Source: Streptomyces sp. VRA16 Mangrove soil (GTDB taxonomy: Bacteria; Actinomycetota; Actinomycetes; Streptomycetales; Streptomycetaceae). Taken from it: 64,000 nucleotides of DNA. The DNA lies in the NCBI RefSeq assembly GCF_017377775.1, contig NZ_JAFVLN010000013.1, positions 1-64,000 on the forward strand, read 5' to 3'. The notes under the pieces were generated by a model that had not been told where the DNA came from, made no database searches, and saw only the letters and a program-made list of their open reading frames with translations. Every line of letters starts with the position of its first letter. Position 1 is the stretch's first letter. This document shows, one piece after another, positions 16,333 to 25,371 of this stretch. The position numbers and the translations under genes are program-made.

Positions 16333-17763
16333 TCAACTACCCCTGGTCCACTGCTGGTTGGTTGCCCCGCTGCAGGTGTACGTGATGAGCGACGCGGAGT
16401 TGGCTGTGGACGCGCCGTTCACATCGAGGCACTCGCCGGTGGTGCGGGCCTTGAGGGTCCAGTAACCGCCGGACGCCGTCGCCGTCCACTGCTGGTCGGC
16501 CGCGCCGGTGCAGTTCTCCTGCGTCACGTTCGTGGCGTTCTCCGTCAGGCACAGGGAGCTCTGCCGGCCGACCAGCGCGGAGTAGCCGCCGCCGACGTCC
16601 TTGAACCAGAACTTCTGGTTGTTCCCTCCGTTGCAGGTGTACTGGGAGACGGCGACGCCCGCGAGGAGGGACTGGTTCGGGACGTCGGCGCACTTGGCGC
16701 TGTGCCGGGCGATCAGGGTGTTGTACGTGGCGCTGGTGCCGGTGACGGTTCCCGTGGCCGTGTCGACGGTGATCTCCGGGGACCAGCTCATGCTCATGGT
16801 CGTGGAGTCGCTGAAGGTGAGCGGCAGCCACACGTACCGGGAGCCGTTGACGTTCGTGCCGAAGGAATTGCCCCAGCGGTCGCCCATGTAGAGGTACGAG
16901 GTCCCCGAACTGCCCTGCACGGGAAGGACGTACGCGGTCTGCGAGCCGTACGCCGTCGAGTCGCCGACGTTCTTCATCGCGCTCCACGAGCCGGCGAGCG
17001 AGGTGGCGGTGGCGTACTGCTGCTGGTTGGGGCTCCAGCCGGTGGCGCCGGAGGTCAGCATGAAGTAGACACCGCCGCGCTTGAAGAGGGCCGGGGCCTC
17101 GCGGTGGCCGCCGGGCCACGGGTTGGCGACGAGGCTGTCGATGCCGGTGTAGTCGGCGGTGAGCTTGTAGACGTGCAGGTCGTAGTTCTCGTTGGCGGCC
17201 GAGACCATGTAGCCGGTGCCGTCGGTGTCGGTGAAGACGGTGATGTCGCGGGACATGTACTGGCCGAGCGGCTGGAAGCTGCCCCGGTACGTGTAGTTCC
17301 CGTCGACGGTGTCGGAGACGGCGACGGCGGCGCGGGCCTCGCTGTAGTCGCTGCCGTTCTCCTTGTGCATCCACATGACGAACGTGCCGGTGGCCGCGTT
17401 GTACATGACCTTCGGGCGTTCGATGTTCGCGGAGGCCAGCTCAGTCGCGCTGGAGCGGGTCAGGACGTGGTTCCTGAACTCCCAGTTCTTCAGGTCGGTG
17501 GAGCGGTACGCGTCGACGTACTGGAAGGTGTTGTCGTCGGCCCGGTGCTCGCCGAACCAGTAGTAGTACGACCCCACCTTGATGACGCCGCCGCCGTGGG
17601 CGTGCAGGGCGTCACCCGAACTCGTGGTGAACTGGGTGCCGTTGGGGATCGTCTGCGCGGCGGCCTGGGCGGTGCCGGCGGTGAGGAGGAGCCCGGCCGA
17701 CGACAGGGCCAGGGCCAGGGCGATCAGGAAGAAGCGGAAGCTGCGGGGGCGGTTGCGGCTCAT
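16333..17763 (-). CDS. secreted GH43 exo-beta-1,3-galactanase-like enzyme with CBM13
   Basis: A 476-residue secreted protein. A signal peptide (FFLIALALALSSAGLLLTAG) is followed by a five-bladed propeller of the GH43_24/43_34 type (DALHAHGGGVIKVGSYYYWF, NIERPKVMYNAATGTFVMWM, GGHREAPALFKRGGVYFMLT) and, from about residue 345, a ricin-type CBM13 with QxW repeats (NQKFWF, DQQWTA, NQQWTR). GH43 plus CBM13 is the layout of exo-beta-1,3-galactanases that trim arabinogalactan. ATG 17763 has GGAG five bases upstream. It is convergent with the PL4 lyase and fits a role on galactan side chains; the exact linkage needs an assay. Confidence 0.85.
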   Translation of the reverse strand: MSRNRPRSFRFFLIALALALSSAGLLLTAGTAQAAAQTIPNGTQFTTSSGDALHAHGGGVIKVGSYYYWFGEHRADDNTFQYVDAYRSTDLKNWEFRNHVLTRSSATELASANIERPKVMYNAATGTFVMWMHKENGSDYSEARAAVAVSDTVDGNYTYRGSFQPLGQYMSRDITVFTDTDGTGYMVSAANENYDLHVYKLTADYTGIDSLVANPWPGGHREAPALFKRGGVYFMLTSGATGWSPNQQQYATATSLAGSWSAMKNVGDSTAYGSQTAYVLPVQGSSGTSYLYMGDRWGNSFGTNVNGSRYVWLPLTFSDSTTMSMSWSPEITVDTATGTVTGTSATYNTLIARHSAKCADVPNQSLLAGVAVSQYTCNGGNNQKFWFKDVGGGYSALVGRQSSLCLTENATNVTQENCTGAADQQWTATASGGYWTLKARTTGECLDVNGASTANSASLITYTCSGATNQQWTRGS

Positions 17764-17983
17764 GCGGTCTCCGGGGCTCTGTCGGCGCACGCCACCCCTG
17801 ACGGAGCGTGCGGTAGGTCGAACAACGGGTGAGATCGCGAACGCCAAGACCGTACGAGGGTGCCTCAGGGAGGTCAATGGGACGGGAAGGCACGCGTGCG
17901 ACCCGCGAAGAGTGCCGCCGCCGCGCTCGGTTCGTGCGGTCACGAGCGCGGCGGCGGCCGACCGGGGGGGGCGGCGGACCCGC

Positions 17984-19039
17984 TCAGGAGTCCGTCGGTG
18001 CGTCGGCGACCGGGATGCCGAAGTCGGGGGTGCCGTCGGGCTTCCAGCCGAGGCGCTGGATGCGGGTGTGCCGGTTCGGGTCGTGCAGCGGGTCGCCCTC
18101 GATCTCCTTGTACTGGCGGGCGTGGTAGACGAGGACGTCGGTGCGGCCGTCCTCGGCGACGGTGAAGCAGTTGTGGCCCGGACCGTACTGCCGGGTGGTG
18201 TCGTTGCTGGTGAAGACGGGGGTCGGCGACTTGGCCCAGGACGCCGGGTCCATCAGGTCGGCGTGCGCGTCGGCGGTGAGCAGGCCCATGCAGTAGTGGT
18301 GGTCGGTGGCGCTGGCCGAGTAGGACAGGAAGACGCGTCCGTTGCGGGCGATGACGGACGGGCCCTCGTTGACCTTGTAGCCGATGCACTCCCAGTCGAA
18401 CTCCGGCGTGGACAGCCGGACCTGAGGTCCCGTCAGGGTCCATGGGTTCGCCATCCGGGACAGCCACAGACCGGTGTTGTTGTCCAGGCCGGGCTCGTGC
18501 TGCGCCCAGGCGAGATAGCGCTCGCCGCGATGGGTGAAGGTGGTGGCGTCGAGGGAGAACGTCTCCCAGGCCGTCTTGATCTGCCCCTTCTCCGTCCAAC
18601 TCCCCTCGAAGGGGTCGGCGTTGGCGTTCTCCAGGACCCAGATGCGGATGTCCCACACGCTCTCGGCGGGCGCGGACGCGAAGTAGATGTACCACTTGCC
18701 GTCGATGGGGTGGATCTCCGGCGCCCAGATGTGCGCGCCCATGTTCCCGGTGGCGTGCTTGGTCCAGATGACCGACTCGTCGGCGGTCGTCAGGCCCTGA
18801 AGGGCGCGGGAGCGGCGCAGGACGATCCGGTCGTACTCCGGGGCCGTGGCGGTGAAGTAGTAGAAGCCGTCGGTGTGCCGGTGGATGTGCGGGTCGGCGC
18901 GCCGCTCGACGAGCGGGTTGCGCCAGGTCCGGCCGTGGCCGGGCGCGGCGTGCGCGGTCCCGGGCAGCGCGGCGAGCGCGCCGGCCGCGGCCGTGCCCAT
19001 CAACAGACCTCTGCGGGAGGGGAGTTCGGGGGGCGTCAT
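17984..19039 (-). CDS. secreted GH43 exo-alpha-L-arabinofuranosidase-like enzyme
   Basis: A 351-residue exported protein with a Tat-type signal (SRRGLLMGTAAAGALAALPG). The mature part is a single GH43 propeller: NPLVERRADPHIHRHTDGFY with the catalytic-base Asp, WAPEIHPIDGKWYIYFAS, and NEGPSVIARNGRVFLSYS with the Glu acid. This closely recalls GH43_26 exo-1,5-alpha-L-arabinofuranosidases of Streptomyces, which release arabinose from arabinan side chains. Its ATG overlaps the MFS stop (ATGA), so it is the second gene of a transporter-enzyme operon controlled by the palindrome at 20381-20398. Confidence 0.88.
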   Translation of the reverse strand: MTPPELPSRRGLLMGTAAAGALAALPGTAHAAPGHGRTWRNPLVERRADPHIHRHTDGFYYFTATAPEYDRIVLRRSRALQGLTTADESVIWTKHATGNMGAHIWAPEIHPIDGKWYIYFASAPAESVWDIRIWVLENANADPFEGSWTEKGQIKTAWETFSLDATTFTHRGERYLAWAQHEPGLDNNTGLWLSRMANPWTLTGPQVRLSTPEFDWECIGYKVNEGPSVIARNGRVFLSYSASATDHHYCMGLLTADAHADLMDPASWAKSPTPVFTSNDTTRQYGPGHNCFTVAEDGRTDVLVYHARQYKEIEGDPLHDPNRHTRIQRLGWKPDGTPDFGIPVADAPTDS

Positions 19040-20358
19040 GCGGACTGCCTTTCCTGGGACGCAGTGGCGGTGGCGACGGAATCGGCGGAGACGGACGGCT
19101 CGGCGGTCAGGGCGCGGCGCAGCAGCGGGACGGCGAGCAGGCCGAGGACGGCGACCGCGAGCAGGAACAGCAGGCCGGTGAGGGCGGATCCGGTGGAGTC
19201 GACGACGGCGGCGATGCCGAGCGGCCCGAAGCCGCCGCCGAGGTTGCCGACGGCGTTGACCGCGGCGATGCCCGCGGCCGCCGCGGCGCCGGTGAGGAAG
19301 CGCGGGATGAGCGCCCAGAACGCGGGCTGGGCGGCGTATCCGCCGACGGCGGCCGCGCACAGGCCGAGCATCTGGACGACGGGCGAGGAGAACAGCGCGG
19401 CGACCGTGAACCCGGCGACGGTCAGGGCGAGCATCACGGCGGTCCACAGGTACGGGGTGTCGCGGCGGGCCACGAGCCGCGGTACGACGACAAGCCCGAC
19501 GGCCACGCACACGTACGGGATCGCGGACACGAAACCGACTTGAGTGGTCGTCAGATCACCGAAGCCGTCGATGATGGTCGGCAGCCAGAAGGAGAGCCCG
19601 TACGTGGAGAGCGGGAAGGCGAGGAAGAACACGGCGGCGGTCAGCACACGCCGGTCGCGCAGCACGCCGAGGGTGCGGTGCGGCTGGTCGCCGGCGCCGG
19701 CCCGGTCGGCGTCGAGGGCGCGGGCGAGCCACTGCTTCTCCTGCCCCGACAGCCACGTGACGTTCTCGGGTCCGGCCGGGAGCAGGGCGAGGACGAGCGG
19801 GGAGACGAGGACGGCGGGGACGCCGGTGGCGAGGAAGACCCACTGCCAGCCGTCGAGCCCCCACGTTCCGTGCAGGTCCATGAGGGCGCCCATGACGGGG
19901 TTGCCGATGATGAACGAGACCGGCGCGGCGAGCATGAACGCCCCGATGGCCCGCCCGCGATGACTTCCGGGGAACCAGCGGGAGAGGTAGTAGAGCACCC
20001 CGGGGAAGAACCCGGCCTCCGCGGCGCCCAGCGCGAACCGGGCGAGATAGAACTGCCAGGTCGTCTGCACGAGGCAGGTCGCGATCGTCACCAGGCCCCA
20101 GGTGAACAGGATCCGGGCGATCCAGCGGTGGGCGCCGACCTTGTGCAGCATCAGGTTGCTGGGCACTTCGAGCAGGGCGTACGCGGTGAAGAAGAAGACC
20201 TGTCCGAGGGTGAACGCCGTGGCGCCGACGCCCAGTTCGTCCTGGAGCTCCAGTTTCGCGAAGCCGACGTTGGACCGGTCGATGTAGGCGATCACATACA
20301 ACAGCCCGAGGAGCGGCAGCAACCGCCCCGCCACCCTGGCCAAGACCCGGCGCTCCAT
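19036..20358 (-). CDS. MFS transporter, anion:cation symporter (sugar-acid) type
   Basis: A 440-residue membrane protein with 12 predicted helices, beginning LLPLLGLLYVIAYIDRSNVG, the signature of the ACS family (hexuronate, galactonate and phthalate symporters). The central loop follows NVTWLSGQEKQW. It likely imports a sugar acid or oligosaccharide released by the extracellular enzymes. ATG 20358 is chosen for its GGGAG site; a longer form starting upstream would extend into the operator. It overlaps the downstream GH43 gene by 4 bp. Confidence 0.87.
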   Translation of the reverse strand: MERRVLARVAGRLLPLLGLLYVIAYIDRSNVGFAKLELQDELGVGATAFTLGQVFFFTAYALLEVPSNLMLHKVGAHRWIARILFTWGLVTIATCLVQTTWQFYLARFALGAAEAGFFPGVLYYLSRWFPGSHRGRAIGAFMLAAPVSFIIGNPVMGALMDLHGTWGLDGWQWVFLATGVPAVLVSPLVLALLPAGPENVTWLSGQEKQWLARALDADRAGAGDQPHRTLGVLRDRRVLTAAVFFLAFPLSTYGLSFWLPTIIDGFGDLTTTQVGFVSAIPYVCVAVGLVVVPRLVARRDTPYLWTAVMLALTVAGFTVAALFSSPVVQMLGLCAAAVGGYAAQPAFWALIPRFLTGAAAAAGIAAVNAVGNLGGGFGPLGIAAVVDSTGSALTGLLFLLAVAVLGLLAVPLLRRALTAEPSVSADSVATATASQERQSA

Positions 20359-20380
20359 CGCGCTTCTCCCCTCACCGATC

Positions 20381-20398
20381 CGTTCGATATCCCGAACG
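20381..20398. promoter_or_regulatory. palindromic operator of the transporter/GH43 operon
   Basis: CGTTCG-ATATCC-CGAACG is a perfect six-base-arm palindrome 22 bp upstream of the MFS start. Its form suggests a GntR- or IclR-family repressor, neither of which is encoded in the window. Confidence 0.55.
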
Positions 20399-20612
20399 TC
20401 AATCGTCATTACGAACACGGAGACCGTAAGGGCGTGTTACGAGGAGGTCAACGGGTCCGACGGAACTGCCGGGTCCGCCGGGGCGCGCACCGCACCCGCC
20501 ATAACCGACCGTCATGAGAGAAGGACTTGGACGGCCGCCCGGTGACTGCGCGAGCCTGGAAGCGGCGCGGGCACCGAAGTCCCGCCGCACATCGACGAGT
20601 TGGGGATGGACG

Positions 20613-21440
20613 ATGGACAAGGTCTGGCTGATCACCGGCGCCAACAGCGGCTTCGGCCGCGCCTTCGTCACGGCGGCCGTCGCGGAGGGCGATCTGGTCG
20701 TCGCCACCGCCCGCAGGCCCGAGACGCTGACGGATCTGGCCGAGGCGCACCCGGGGCGGGTCGAGGCGCTGCCGCTGGACATGACGGACCCGGCCGCGAT
20801 CGACGCCACGGTCGCCGAGGTCGTGGCCCGGCACGGCCGGATCGACGTGCTGGTGAACAACGCGGGCCGCGGGCACGTCGGTTCGGCCGAGGCGACCACC
20901 GACGCGGAGCTGCGCGACCTGTTCGAGGTGCACTTCTTCGGCCCCGCCGCACTGGTCCGCGCGGCCCTTCCGCACCTGCGTGCGCGGCGCTCCGGCGCGA
21001 TCGTGCAGATGAGCAGCATGGGCGGGCAGGGATCGTTCCCCGGGGTGTCGGCGTACAGCGCGACGAAGTTCGCCCTGGAGGGCTTCTCCGAGGCACTGGC
21101 GCAGGAGGTCGCGCCGCTCGGCATCAAGGTCCTGGTGGTGGAGCCCGGCGCGTTCCGCACGAATCTGATGCACAGCACCACGTGGAGCACGGACCTGCCC
21201 GACTACGAGCCGACGGTCGGCGCGAGCCGCGCCGCGATGGCCGAGGCCACCGGCAAGGAGCCGGGCGACCCGGCCAAGGCGGCGCGGGCCGTCATCGCGG
21301 CGCTGGCGGCGGACGTGACACCGCTGCACCTGCCGCTCGGCAACGAGGGGGTGGACGCGGTCCTCGCCCACCTCGACGCGGTGCGCGCGGACGTCGCCGC
21401 CTGGGAGAAGGTCACCCGGGACACGGCCCTCGACACCTGA
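20613..21440 (+). CDS. short-chain dehydrogenase/reductase
   Basis: A 275-residue SDR. It has the NAD(P) motif TGANSGFGRAF, the VNNAG block, and the catalytic Ser (QMSSMGG) plus Tyr-x-x-x-Lys (YSATKFALEG). The Arg pair following the first strand (ATARRPET) favours NADPH. The sequence resembles the classical 'oxidoreductase, SDR family' with a C-terminal helical extension. ATG 20613 gives the usual start (MDKVWLITGAN) and follows GGGG; the ORF extends upstream without resemblance to the family. No clear pathway partner is adjacent. Confidence 0.87.
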   Translation: MDKVWLITGANSGFGRAFVTAAVAEGDLVVATARRPETLTDLAEAHPGRVEALPLDMTDPAAIDATVAEVVARHGRIDVLVNNAGRGHVGSAEATTDAELRDLFEVHFFGPAALVRAALPHLRARRSGAIVQMSSMGGQGSFPGVSAYSATKFALEGFSEALAQEVAPLGIKVLVVEPGAFRTNLMHSTTWSTDLPDYEPTVGASRAAMAEATGKEPGDPAKAARAVIAALAADVTPLHLPLGNEGVDAVLAHLDAVRADVAAWEKVTRDTALDT

Positions 21441-21517
21441 GCCGGAACCGTCGGATCCGGGATTCACATGGCGGACGCCCACGGTGGTTCCTGGTGTCTC
21501 TCGGTTAGCGTCGACCC

Positions 21518-22513
21518 ATGTCCACCAGCGCCGCCCCGCCCGCCTCCGCCCCGTCACTCCGCGCCGCCCTCGCCGCGGGACCCGTCGTCCTCGACGGCGG
21601 CATGTCGAACCAGCTCGAAGCCGCGGGGCACGACCTGAGCGACGAGCTGTGGTCGGCACGGCTGCTCGCCGAGGAGCCCGAGGCGATCGTCGCGGCGCAC
21701 CGGGCCTACTACACGGCGGGGGCGAGCGTCGCCATCACCGCCAGTTATCAGGCGACCTTCGAGGGGTTCGGCAGGCGCGGCATCGGCCGTGCGGAGGCCG
21801 CCCGGCTCATGGCGTCCAGCGTGGAGCTGGCACGCGAGGCGGCCCGCCGCACGGACACCGGCCGGCCGCTGTGGGTGGCCGCGTCCGTCGGCCCGTACGG
21901 GGCGATGCTCGCCGACGGGTCCGAGTACCGAGGCCGCTACGGGCTGAGCGTCGACGAACTCGTCGCGTTCCACCGGCCGCGCCTGCAGGTGCTCGCCGCC
22001 GCCGAGGCCGATGTGCTCGCCCTGGAGACGGTGCCGGACGCCGAAGAGGCGCGGGCCCTGCTCACGCTCGTCCGGGAACTCGCCGTGCCGGCCTGGCTGT
22101 CCTACTCCGTCGAGGGCGGGCGCACCCGCGCCGGGCAGCCGCTCGCCGAGGCGTTCGCGCTCGCCGCCGACGTCGAGGAGATCGTGGCCGTCGGCGTCAA
22201 CTGCTGCGCACCGCGGGACGCCGACGACGCGGTGCGGATCGCGGCCGAGGTCACCGGGAAGCCCGTCGTCGTCTACCCCAACAGCGGGGAGCGGTGGGAC
22301 GCGCGGGCGCGGGCCTGGAAGGGCGGGTCGGCGTTCAGCGCGGGGCAGGTCGGCGCGTGGGCCGGGCAGGGGGCGCGGCTGATCGGCGGCTGCTGCCGGG
22401 TCGGGCCCGAGGGCATCGCGGCGATCGCCCGGGAGCTCACCGCGGAGCGGGCCCGGTCCGCGCCTCGTACGTCACCGTCCGGCCCTGGTCCACGGCGCTC
22501 CCCCGGCAGGTGA
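21518..22513 (+). CDS. mmuM: homocysteine S-methyltransferase
   Basis: A 331-residue zinc-dependent enzyme that transfers a methyl group from S-methylmethionine or SAM to homocysteine, making methionine. The zinc ligands are visible: Cys in VAVGVNCCAP and the Cys pair in IGGCCRVGPEG. The N-terminal VVLDGGMSNQLEAAGHDLS block is the homocysteine-binding start. The C-terminal 25 residues, Ser/Pro/Arg rich, are not part of the fold. Its length matches MmuM. It stands alone between an SDR gene and a convergent DUF4389 gene. Confidence 0.9.
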   Translation: MSTSAAPPASAPSLRAALAAGPVVLDGGMSNQLEAAGHDLSDELWSARLLAEEPEAIVAAHRAYYTAGASVAITASYQATFEGFGRRGIGRAEAARLMASSVELAREAARRTDTGRPLWVAASVGPYGAMLADGSEYRGRYGLSVDELVAFHRPRLQVLAAAEADVLALETVPDAEEARALLTLVRELAVPAWLSYSVEGGRTRAGQPLAEAFALAADVEEIVAVGVNCCAPRDADDAVRIAAEVTGKPVVVYPNSGERWDARARAWKGGSAFSAGQVGAWAGQGARLIGGCCRVGPEGIAAIARELTAERARSAPRTSPSGPGPRRSPGR

Positions 22514-22568
22514 CCGCCGGGGGCGAGTCGGGCCGGTGCGTCGGATTCCGGTACTGTTCCGGTGCGCG

Positions 22569-23240
22569 TCAGAGCGCTGTGCGGGCGGGCTCCCGGCCAC
22601 CCTGGTCGAGCCGGAACGGCGGGTAGACGTCCGTCATCAGAGCGGAGTACGCGGTGACCCGGGCGGCGTACCGGTGCAGCCCGACGTTGAAGTCGTACAT
22701 GCCGCGCGGGTAGCCGCCGGTGAACAGCAGCGCGACGCCGGCGTAGAAGACCAGCAGTCCGGCGACGCCGCCCGCCCAGCTGGTGCCGCCCACCATCATC
22801 GACACCAGCAGCGCCTGCGGCAGCACGAGCAGCCACCACTTGACGAGGACGAGCCCGCGCGAGAGCCGCTGCGGGTAGGCGATGTCGAGCCGGGCCGGAT
22901 AGTCGGGGGCCGGGCCCAGGGTGAAGGGCGGATAGCGGTCGGTGCCGAGCGAGCCGTACGTGTAGTACGTGACGCGCCAGGCCCAGCGCAGCACCCCGAG
23001 GTTGTAGTCGAAGAGGACGCGCGGGAAGCGGGCCGTGAAGAGGATCGCGAACAGGGCGATCACCCACACGACGGCGAACCCGACGAACAGGAGGGCGAGG
23101 ACGAGGTAGTGAGGTAGGGCGAGGAGCCACTTGACGAGCCACAGCCACCGGGACAGCGCGGGGTCGTAATCCGCTTCCACGGTCACCGGGCCGATCGGCC
23201 GATCTGTCGCTGAGGACACCGGTGCAGAGGTCATACGCAT
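22569..23240 (-). CDS. DUF4389 membrane protein
   Basis: A 223-residue membrane protein made of two similar halves, each with a hydrophobic helix pair followed by the DUF4389-like block (RFPRVLFDYNLGVLRWAWRV and YPRGMYDFNVGLHRYAARV). About four transmembrane segments are visible. The function is unknown; members are common in actinobacteria. The start is ATG 23240 or 23234, both in frame. The upstream 70 bp contain the near-repeat ACGCRTCCGT twice (23235-23244 and 23280-23289), which may be part of a promoter shared with the divergent VOC gene. Confidence 0.78.
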   Translation of the reverse strand: MRMTSAPVSSATDRPIGPVTVEADYDPALSRWLWLVKWLLALPHYLVLALLFVGFAVVWVIALFAILFTARFPRVLFDYNLGVLRWAWRVTYYTYGSLGTDRYPPFTLGPAPDYPARLDIAYPQRLSRGLVLVKWWLLVLPQALLVSMMVGGTSWAGGVAGLLVFYAGVALLFTGGYPRGMYDFNVGLHRYAARVTAYSALMTDVYPPFRLDQGGREPARTAL

Positions 23241-23333
23241 CCGTGTACGAGCGTCGGCGGCGGTGCGCAAGGAGACGGTACGCGTCCGTTTCGTACAAGA
23301 CGGGTCACGAGCCGCGCCCCTACGGTCGGCGTC

Positions 23334-23702
23334 ATGAACGACATCAGCATCCGCATGGACGCCATCGGCGTCGGCACCTCCGATCTGGCCGCCTCGCTCG
23401 CCTTCTACCGTCTCCTCGGCCTCGTGTTTCCCGACGGCGCCGAGCAACTGCCGCACGTGGAGACGGCGCCGGCCGACGGGATCCGGTTGATGTTCGACCC
23501 GGACGGGGACGCGGCGGACCGCGGCCGCGGCCGGATCGCGCTCGCCTTCCACTGCAGTGACGCCGCCGGCGTCGACGCGGCGTACGAGAAGGTGACCGCG
23601 GCCGGGCACCACGGGGAGAGCGAGCCGTTCGACGCGCCCTGGGGGCAGCGGTACGCGGTCGTGCACGATCCGGACGGCAATCAGGTCGACCTGTTCGCCT
23701 GA
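23334..23702 (+). CDS. VOC-family (glyoxalase/bleomycin resistance-like) protein
   Basis: A 122-residue single-domain protein with the paired beta-alpha-beta-beta-beta modules of the vicinal oxygen chelate fold (GVGTSDLAASLAFYRLLGL; YAVVHDPDGNQVDLFA). Of the usual metal ligands only some are recognisable (HDPDGN near the end), so it may be a binding protein rather than an enzyme. It is divergent from the DUF4389 gene. Its substrate cannot be told from sequence. Confidence 0.82.
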   Translation: MNDISIRMDAIGVGTSDLAASLAFYRLLGLVFPDGAEQLPHVETAPADGIRLMFDPDGDAADRGRGRIALAFHCSDAAGVDAAYEKVTAAGHHGESEPFDAPWGQRYAVVHDPDGNQVDLFA

Positions 23703-23768
23703 CAGCCCGCGCACAGCGATCCATGGGTGGCGCACAGGTGCGGGGCAGGGGGAAAGTGAGGACCGGCC

Positions 23769-24485
23769 CTAGCGGAGGCGGCGTACCTCGAAGTCGGCGA
23801 GGCGGAAGTGGCTCCACGTCGTGCGGAACGCGAAGTGGCCGCCGGTGTACGGCTCCGGGTCGGTGTAGTCGAAGACGAGCCGTCCGTTGTTCCACCACTG
23901 CACCGTGGAGCCGTCGGAGACGATCCGGACGCGGTTCGGCTCGTTCGCGGTGAGCAGCGGCTCCGTGTAGTCGTAGATCAGCGGGCGCACCCCGCTCTCG
24001 CCGACGTAGCGGCGCAGCCGCGTCGTGGTGTTGTAGTTGGCGCCGAAGCCCGAGTAGTAGGTCTTCAGGCAGTCGTAGTCGGCGAGGGCGCCGGTGCGGG
24101 CGGTGGCGAAGAGGTCGTCGGGCGAGCGGACGTCGGTCGCGTTCCAGAAGTTGTTGAGGTCGGAGACGCGGTCGTTGACGCCGCCCTCGTCGACGGCGGT
24201 GGCCGTGTACGTGATGACGTACGGGCCCGACAGACGCTGCCGGAACCAGATGCTGGCACCGGCCGGTACGTCGATGTCGAGGACGCCGCCCGAGGCCGTC
24301 ACGCTGCCGCCCTTCTCCAGCTCGACGGCCCAATTCCGCAGTCCGTGCCGGAAGGTGTCACGGGCGATGAGCCGGCCTGCGCGCGGCTGCGCCGAGGCCA
24401 GGCCCGCGGGCAGCAGTGCCCCCGTGGCGGCGCCCGCGAGGAGGGCGCCGAAGGTACGGCGGGAGGGGACGGGGAGGCTGGACAT
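23769..24485 (-). CDS. secreted DUF6250-type protein, probably carbohydrate-active
   Basis: A 238-residue exported protein. A Tat-type signal (SRRTFGALLAGAATGALLP) leads to a beta-sandwich: ARDTFRHGLRNWAVELE, DRVSDLNNFWNATDVRS, YYSGFGANYNTTTRLRRY and GGHFAFRTTWSHFRLADFEV. This pattern matches bacterial proteins annotated DUF6250, often found with pectin or glucuronan degradation genes and resembling concanavalin-like lyase or binding domains. No catalytic residue can be assigned. ATG 24485 is preceded by AAGGAG. It probably adds to the plant-polymer theme set by the PL4 and GH43 genes. Confidence 0.7.
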   Translation of the reverse strand: MSSLPVPSRRTFGALLAGAATGALLPAGLASAQPRAGRLIARDTFRHGLRNWAVELEKGGSVTASGGVLDIDVPAGASIWFRQRLSGPYVITYTATAVDEGGVNDRVSDLNNFWNATDVRSPDDLFATARTGALADYDCLKTYYSGFGANYNTTTRLRRYVGESGVRPLIYDYTEPLLTANEPNRVRIVSDGSTVQWWNNGRLVFDYTDPEPYTGGHFAFRTTWSHFRLADFEVRRLR

Positions 24486-24669
24486 GCGGGCTCCTTGACG
24501 GGGGCGGCTGGGCGCGGCACGGCGCGGTGGTCCACGATGGCCGTCGAAGCGCATCGACACCAGATCCTCACGGAACACGCCACACAACCGCAACACTCCG
24601 CACACGAACGCACAGCCCTCCGCGGAGTTCGCCCCAGATCTTCCACGGGGGTGGCCCGCCGGGCTTGCT

Positions 24670-25371
24670 TCAGAGCAGGCGAGTGAGCGTGCTGCCCGTC
24701 AAGTCCCGCACGTCGCGGGCGAGATGGGCCTGGTCCGTGTACCCGGCGCGGACGGCGGTCTCGGCCAGGGGGGTGCCCGCGCGGGCCAGGGCGAGGGCGC
24801 GCTGGAGGCGGAGGATGCGGGCCAGGGTCTTGGGGCCGTAGCCGAAGGCGGTGAGGGAACGGCGGTGCAGGAGGCGGGGGTTGAGGCCGGAGCGGCGGGC
24901 CGTCTCGGCGACGGTGGCGCCCTCGCGCAGGGTGCGTACGACACCGGAGAGCAGGGGGTCGGGCGGGCCGGTCGCCCGGACCAGGCGCAGGGCCACGGCC
25001 TCCAGCTCCGCAGCCCGGTCGGGAGACTCGGTGATGCGCTCGGCGAGGCGGCGCACCCGGGCGGCCGGCCACAGGTCGGCCAGGGCGACACCCTGGTCGC
25101 GCAGTTCATGGGCGGGGACGCCGAGGTAGGTGGGGGCGGCGCCCGGGGCGAACCGGATGCCCGCGTACTCGGTGACGGCGTCCGGTGCCGGGTGGTGGGC
25201 CCGGGTGTCGGGTCCCGCGACCCGCAACTCCCCCGCCACCCACAGCAGATCCATGCAGCCGTCGGGCAGCACGGGCGCGGCGGGCCCGGCGGCCGGGTCG
25301 ACGGTGCGTGTCCACACGACGGCGCCGGGCAGCCGCGCGGGCCGCTCACGGTAGCCGCCGGGCCCGGTCAT
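24670..25371 (-). CDS. AraC-family regulator with DUF6597-like N-terminus
   Basis: A 233-residue regulator. The first 120 residues resemble the DUF6597 sensor found before AraC domains (VLPDGCMDLLWVAGELRVAG; GIRFAPGAAPTYLGVPA). Residues 150-230 are an AraC helix-turn-helix pair (VAETARRSGLNPRLLHRR; LAETAVRAGYTDQAHLARDV). Its ATG overlaps the stop of the upstream AraC gene by 4 bp, so two AraC regulators are co-translated, which is unusual. The target is unknown; the divergent NmrA-like gene is a candidate. Confidence 0.85.
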   Translation of the reverse strand: MTGPGGYRERPARLPGAVVWTRTVDPAAGPAAPVLPDGCMDLLWVAGELRVAGPDTRAHHPAPDAVTEYAGIRFAPGAAPTYLGVPAHELRDQGVALADLWPAARVRRLAERITESPDRAAELEAVALRLVRATGPPDPLLSGVVRTLREGATVAETARRSGLNPRLLHRRSLTAFGYGPKTLARILRLQRALALARAGTPLAETAVRAGYTDQAHLARDVRDLTGSTLTRLL

